Source of the DNA: Marinomonas sp. TW1
GTDB taxonomy: Bacteria; Pseudomonadota; Gammaproteobacteria; Pseudomonadales; Marinomonadaceae
Length of the DNA stretch: 64,000 nucleotides
Direction of reading: 5' to 3'
NCBI RefSeq assembly: GCF_001625355.1
Contig: NZ_JSEE01000009.1
Span: 124,001-188,000, forward strand
The notes beneath the pieces were generated by a model. That model did no database searches, had not been told where the DNA came from, and worked only from the letters and a program-made list of their open reading frames with translations. The position numbers and the translations under genes were made by a program. Below, one piece after another: positions 61,302 through 64,000 of the stretch (positions are counted from its first letter, which is position 1; the number at the start of each line of letters is the position of its first letter).

Positions 61302-63650
61302 ATGTCTCGTTGGCTGATGGTGTTGCTGAGTTTGATTGTTGTGACAGGCTGTGCGGCTTATGCCACGCAACAATTGGACTCCGTGTTTGGTTCCGCCACG
61401 CCAGAGAATCGAGAGCAATCCGTTTCCAGTCAAGAAGCCGAATTTTACCAGCAGCAAGTGAAACCCATTTTAGATTCACGCTGTGTTTCCTGCCATGCTT
61501 GTTACGATGCCCCTTGCCAGCTTAAGTTAACCGCCTCCGAAGGCATCGAGCGCGGTGGATCAAAAGATTTGGTTTATGATGGCACACGTTTACTTGCGGC
61601 CACGCCGTCACGCTTATTCATTGATGGTAAAACCACAGATGAATGGCGTCAGAAAGGCTTTCACCCCGTACTTAACGAACGAGGTCAATCACCAGCGGCT
61701 AACTTAGAAGGCAGTTTGTTGTATCGAGCCATTGCTTTGCGTAAGCAGCAAGGCGAGTTTACTCAGCCGGTATTAGATGAGGATTATGACTTTAGTCTCG
61801 CCCGTGATCAGCAATGTGTGAGTATCGAGGAATACGACCAATTTGAGAAGGATTACCCGAAGTGGGGAATGCCTTATGGTTTACCGCAATTAACGGATGC
61901 GGAATACGATGTACTAAGCCGTTGGTTGGCGAGCGGTGGCAAAATGCCAGCGCCCACCCCAGTTGCAGAAGCATTACAGCAGCAGGTTGACCTTTGGGAA
62001 AGTCGTCTAAATGGCGATAGTCTGAAAGACCAGCTGGTGGCGCGATACATCTATGAACATTTGTACCTTTACTCAATGTATTTGGACGATGGTGAGGCGT
62101 TTCGTTTTCGTCTAGTGCGCTCTAGCACGCCGCCAGGTGAACCAATAGACCGTATCGCCACGCGACGCCCTTACGATGATCCGGGTGTGAAACGAGTTTA
62201 CTATCGTTTGTGGTCAGACCCTGAAGTGAAGGTACAGAAAAATCACATCCCCATGCGTTTGGATGATGCTCGCTACCAACGTTGGCAGTCTTTCTTCTAT
62301 GGTGTGGACTATCAGGTTACCGCCTTACCTAGCTATGAGCCCGAAGTGGCCACCAATCCTTTCATGGCGTTCCGAGACATTCCACCTTACGCTCGCTATC
62401 GTTTCTTGCTGGATCATGCCCAGAAAACCATCATGGCCTTCATTAAAGGGCCAGTATGTCGTGGTCAAGTGGCGGTAAATGTTATCAACGAACAGTTCTG
62501 GGTGTATTTCCTTGACCCTGAAGTCGCCTACAACAAAAGCTCCGCAGACTTCTTAGAAAATCAGGTGAAAGACTTAGACATGCCGGCGGTGGAATCCAGT
62601 AATACCTTATCTATCGCTTCTTGGGTGATGTTTTCCGAGCAGCAAAAATCCTATTTGTCGGCGAAAGCCAAGTTGATGCAAAAGGAAGTCAAAAATCGTA
62701 TCTCGTTGGATTTGGATTTAATCTGGGACGGGGATGGCGGCAACCAAAATGCCGCTTTGACCATTTTCCGTCACTTCGATAACGCCTCGGTAGTACGTGG
62801 TATGGTGGGGCAGCATCCAAAAACGGCTTGGGTGATCGATTACCCATTATTAGAGCGTATTCATTATTTGTTGGTGGCGGGCTTTGACGTGTATGGCAAC
62901 GTGGGTCACCAATTGGTCACCCGTTTGTACATGGATTTCTTGCGGATGGAAGGGGAAATGAACTTCCTTATGTTGCTACCAAAAGAAGACCGAGAGCGTA
63001 TTCGTCAGTATTGGTATCGTGATGCCAACCAGATTATCAAAGATTACATTTTCAGTGATTACATCAAGGTTGGGATTCAGTCTGACATCCAATACAGTCG
63101 TTCCGATCACCAAGCCGAGCTGTATGAAATGCTGCGGACTAAGTTAAGCGACATTTTGGATCAGAGTTATGACCTTCAGCAAAGTCAGCTGGCTGCGGAC
63201 GATGTAACGGCATTATTGTCATTACAGCAAGTGCAAGGTGGTGGTATCCAGTATTTGCCCAATGTGGTCACAGTATTAGTGACGCGCCAAGGCGAACCGC
63301 TTGAGGTACTGAGTGTGATTCACAATAAAGCTCACGCCAACATTTCCAGTTTGTTGGATGAAGAATCGACCCGTTTACCACAAGAAGACGGTGTGACCAT
63401 AGTGAAAGGCGTATTGGGGGATTACCCAAATGTGCTGATGCAAGTGGAAGCGTCGGAATTACAAAGTTGGTCAGCGCAAATTGCCGCGATGCAAACTCGA
63501 CAAGATTACCTAGAATTACTGAACGGTTTTGGTATTCGTCGGACTCATCCAAATTTCTGGTCAGTCAGTGACGCTATCGCACGCTTAAACAAACAAGATC
63601 GACCTAGAGAAAGTGGTATTCTGGACTTCAACCGTTTGGAAAATCGTTAA
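61302..63650 (+). CDS. cti: Fatty acid cis/trans isomerase, haem-binding lipoprotein
   Basis: Cti turns cis-unsaturated membrane phospholipid acyl chains into trans, a rapid response to solvents, heat or other membrane stress. The 782-residue protein has an N-terminal signal with a lipoprotein-like box (LIVVTGC, Cys17) and the single c-type haem motif CVSCH (residues 61-65) in the diagnostic context CVSCHACYDAPCQLKLTASEG. Other family marks are GMPYGLPQLTDAEYDVLSRWLASGG and PICRGQVALNVI-like GPVCRGQVAVNVINEQFWVYF. It is periplasmic. Length matches the family. It is alone in its transcript, preceded by a terminator. Confidence 0.95.
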   Translation: MSRWLMVLLSLIVVTGCAAYATQQLDSVFGSATPENREQSVSSQEAEFYQQQVKPILDSRCVSCHACYDAPCQLKLTASEGIERGGSKDLVYDGTRLLAATPSRLFIDGKTTDEWRQKGFHPVLNERGQSPAANLEGSLLYRAIALRKQQGEFTQPVLDEDYDFSLARDQQCVSIEEYDQFEKDYPKWGMPYGLPQLTDAEYDVLSRWLASGGKMPAPTPVAEALQQQVDLWESRLNGDSLKDQLVARYIYEHLYLYSMYLDDGEAFRFRLVRSSTPPGEPIDRIATRRPYDDPGVKRVYYRLWSDPEVKVQKNHIPMRLDDARYQRWQSFFYGVDYQVTALPSYEPEVATNPFMAFRDIPPYARYRFLLDHAQKTIMAFIKGPVCRGQVAVNVINEQFWVYFLDPEVAYNKSSADFLENQVKDLDMPAVESSNTLSIASWVMFSEQQKSYLSAKAKLMQKEVKNRISLDLDLIWDGDGGNQNAALTIFRHFDNASVVRGMVGQHPKTAWVIDYPLLERIHYLLVAGFDVYGNVGHQLVTRLYMDFLRMEGEMNFLMLLPKEDRERIRQYWYRDANQIIKDYIFSDYIKVGIQSDIQYSRSDHQAELYEMLRTKLSDILDQSYDLQQSQLAADDVTALLSLQQVQGGGIQYLPNVVTVLVTRQGEPLEVLSVIHNKAHANISSLLDEESTRLPQEDGVTIVKGVLGDYPNVLMQVEASELQSWSAQIAAMQTRQDYLELLNGFGIRRTHPNFWSVSDAIARLNKQDRPRESGILDFNRLENR

Positions 63651-63761
63651 GCAAGGCGCTCATTAAATGGGTTTCAGTATTTGCTGCATGATTGATGACT
63701 TGTAACTGAGCGGCTCAGGGCCAACTATCAAGGTATTGTTTACATTCTTTGAGTAGGTTTT

Positions 63762-64000
63762 ATGATTCCTTTCTCCATTCTCGATCTTGCGCCCGTTGCT
63801 GATGGCTTTTCGGTCGCAGATTCACTAAAAATGAGCGTCAAAATGGCGCAAACAGCGGAAGCTTTGGGCTACAAGCGCTTTTGGCTCGCTGAACATCATG
63901 GCATGGCTGGTGTGGCCAGTTCCGCCACCTCCGTGGTGCTGTCGCACCTTGGCGCGCACACAAAAGACATTCGTCTTGGTTCCGGTGGCGTCATGCTGCC
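63762..64000 (+). CDS. Luciferase-like flavin oxidoreductase, N-terminal part
   Basis: The gene runs off the window. The visible 79 residues begin MIPFSILDLAPVADGFSVAD and continue SLKMSVKMAQTAEALGYKRFWLAEHHGM, then DIRLGSGGVMLP. This is the start of an LLM-class flavin-dependent monooxygenase of the YhbW/MsnO8 type. The substrate is unknown. Confidence 0.9.
   Translation, partial: MIPFSILDLAPVADGFSVADSLKMSVKMAQTAEALGYKRFWLAEHHGMAGVASSATSVVLSHLGAHTKDIRLGSGGVML

Noticed and set aside
1-64000. tRNA genes, CRISPR arrays, insertion sequences or integrases
   Set aside because: No cloverleaf, regularly spaced repeat, transposase or recombinase was recognised on either strand.

Overview
The window reads as chromosomal DNA of a marine gammaproteobacterium of the Oceanospirillales. 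Marinomonas is my best guess. Supporting signs are a bacterial pepsin homologue (I recall these as rare and known from Marinomonas and Shewanella), a DUF3422 protein, DbpA, AcpH, YacL, a periplasmic haem-type fatty acid cis/trans isomerase, and moderate GC with dense, mostly operonic genes. The genus is an inference from gene content, not a measurement.

1-936: the 3' end of a FucP-like sugar:H+ symporter with its terminator, then an EamA/DMT exporter gene that breaks off after about 109 codons. 990-28878: a complete catecholate siderophore locus. Reading leftward from about 5.7 kb is an importer operon (binding protein, FecCD permease, ATPase), followed in the same operon by a pseudoazurin and an MFS protein. 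Reading rightward are entC-E-B-A for 2,3-dihydroxybenzoate (DHB) synthesis and loading, then an EntD-type phosphopantetheinyl transferase. Next come a convergent TonB receptor and, divergent from it, fes (esterase), mbtH, a 2859-residue NRPS (C-A-T-E-C-A-T-TE) and entS (exporter). A second, leftward importer operon fepB-D-G-C closes the locus. Fur-box-like sites lie in the three control regions. The NRPS order predicts DHB-(D-basic residue)-L-Ser units joined into an oligoester, of the trivanchrobactin/trichrysobactin kind.

28972-37838: accessory-looking genes. These are a heparanase-like GH79 protein, a coiled-coil exported protein, a pepsin-type aspartic protease next to a tandem avidin-like protein, a hybrid histidine kinase with a GGDEF response regulator, and a DUF3422 membrane protein. 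37867-40980: a methionine aminopeptidase paired with a ParD-like protein under a strong palindrome, then a divergent trpBA pair. 41354-42630: an M23 peptidase gene overlapping a bactofilin gene by 97 bases. 43313-48400: a GFA-fold protein, a TetR regulator, a Bcr/CflA exporter, an unidentified cytoplasmic protein, a 52-residue membrane peptide, guanine deaminase and a VanZ-like protein. 48406-58068: DbpA, a GGDEF-EAL protein with a degenerate GGDEF motif, and a complete Dpp-type peptide ABC transporter with a LysR gene at its end. 58301-64000: AcpH, an RbgA/YlqF-type GTPase, YacL, an acidic unknown protein, Cti, and the start of a luciferase-like oxidoreductase.

I saw no rRNA, tRNA, CRISPR array, insertion sequence or phage genes. 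Start codons were moved inward from the longest reading frame wherever a Shine-Dalgarno sequence or family alignment supported it.
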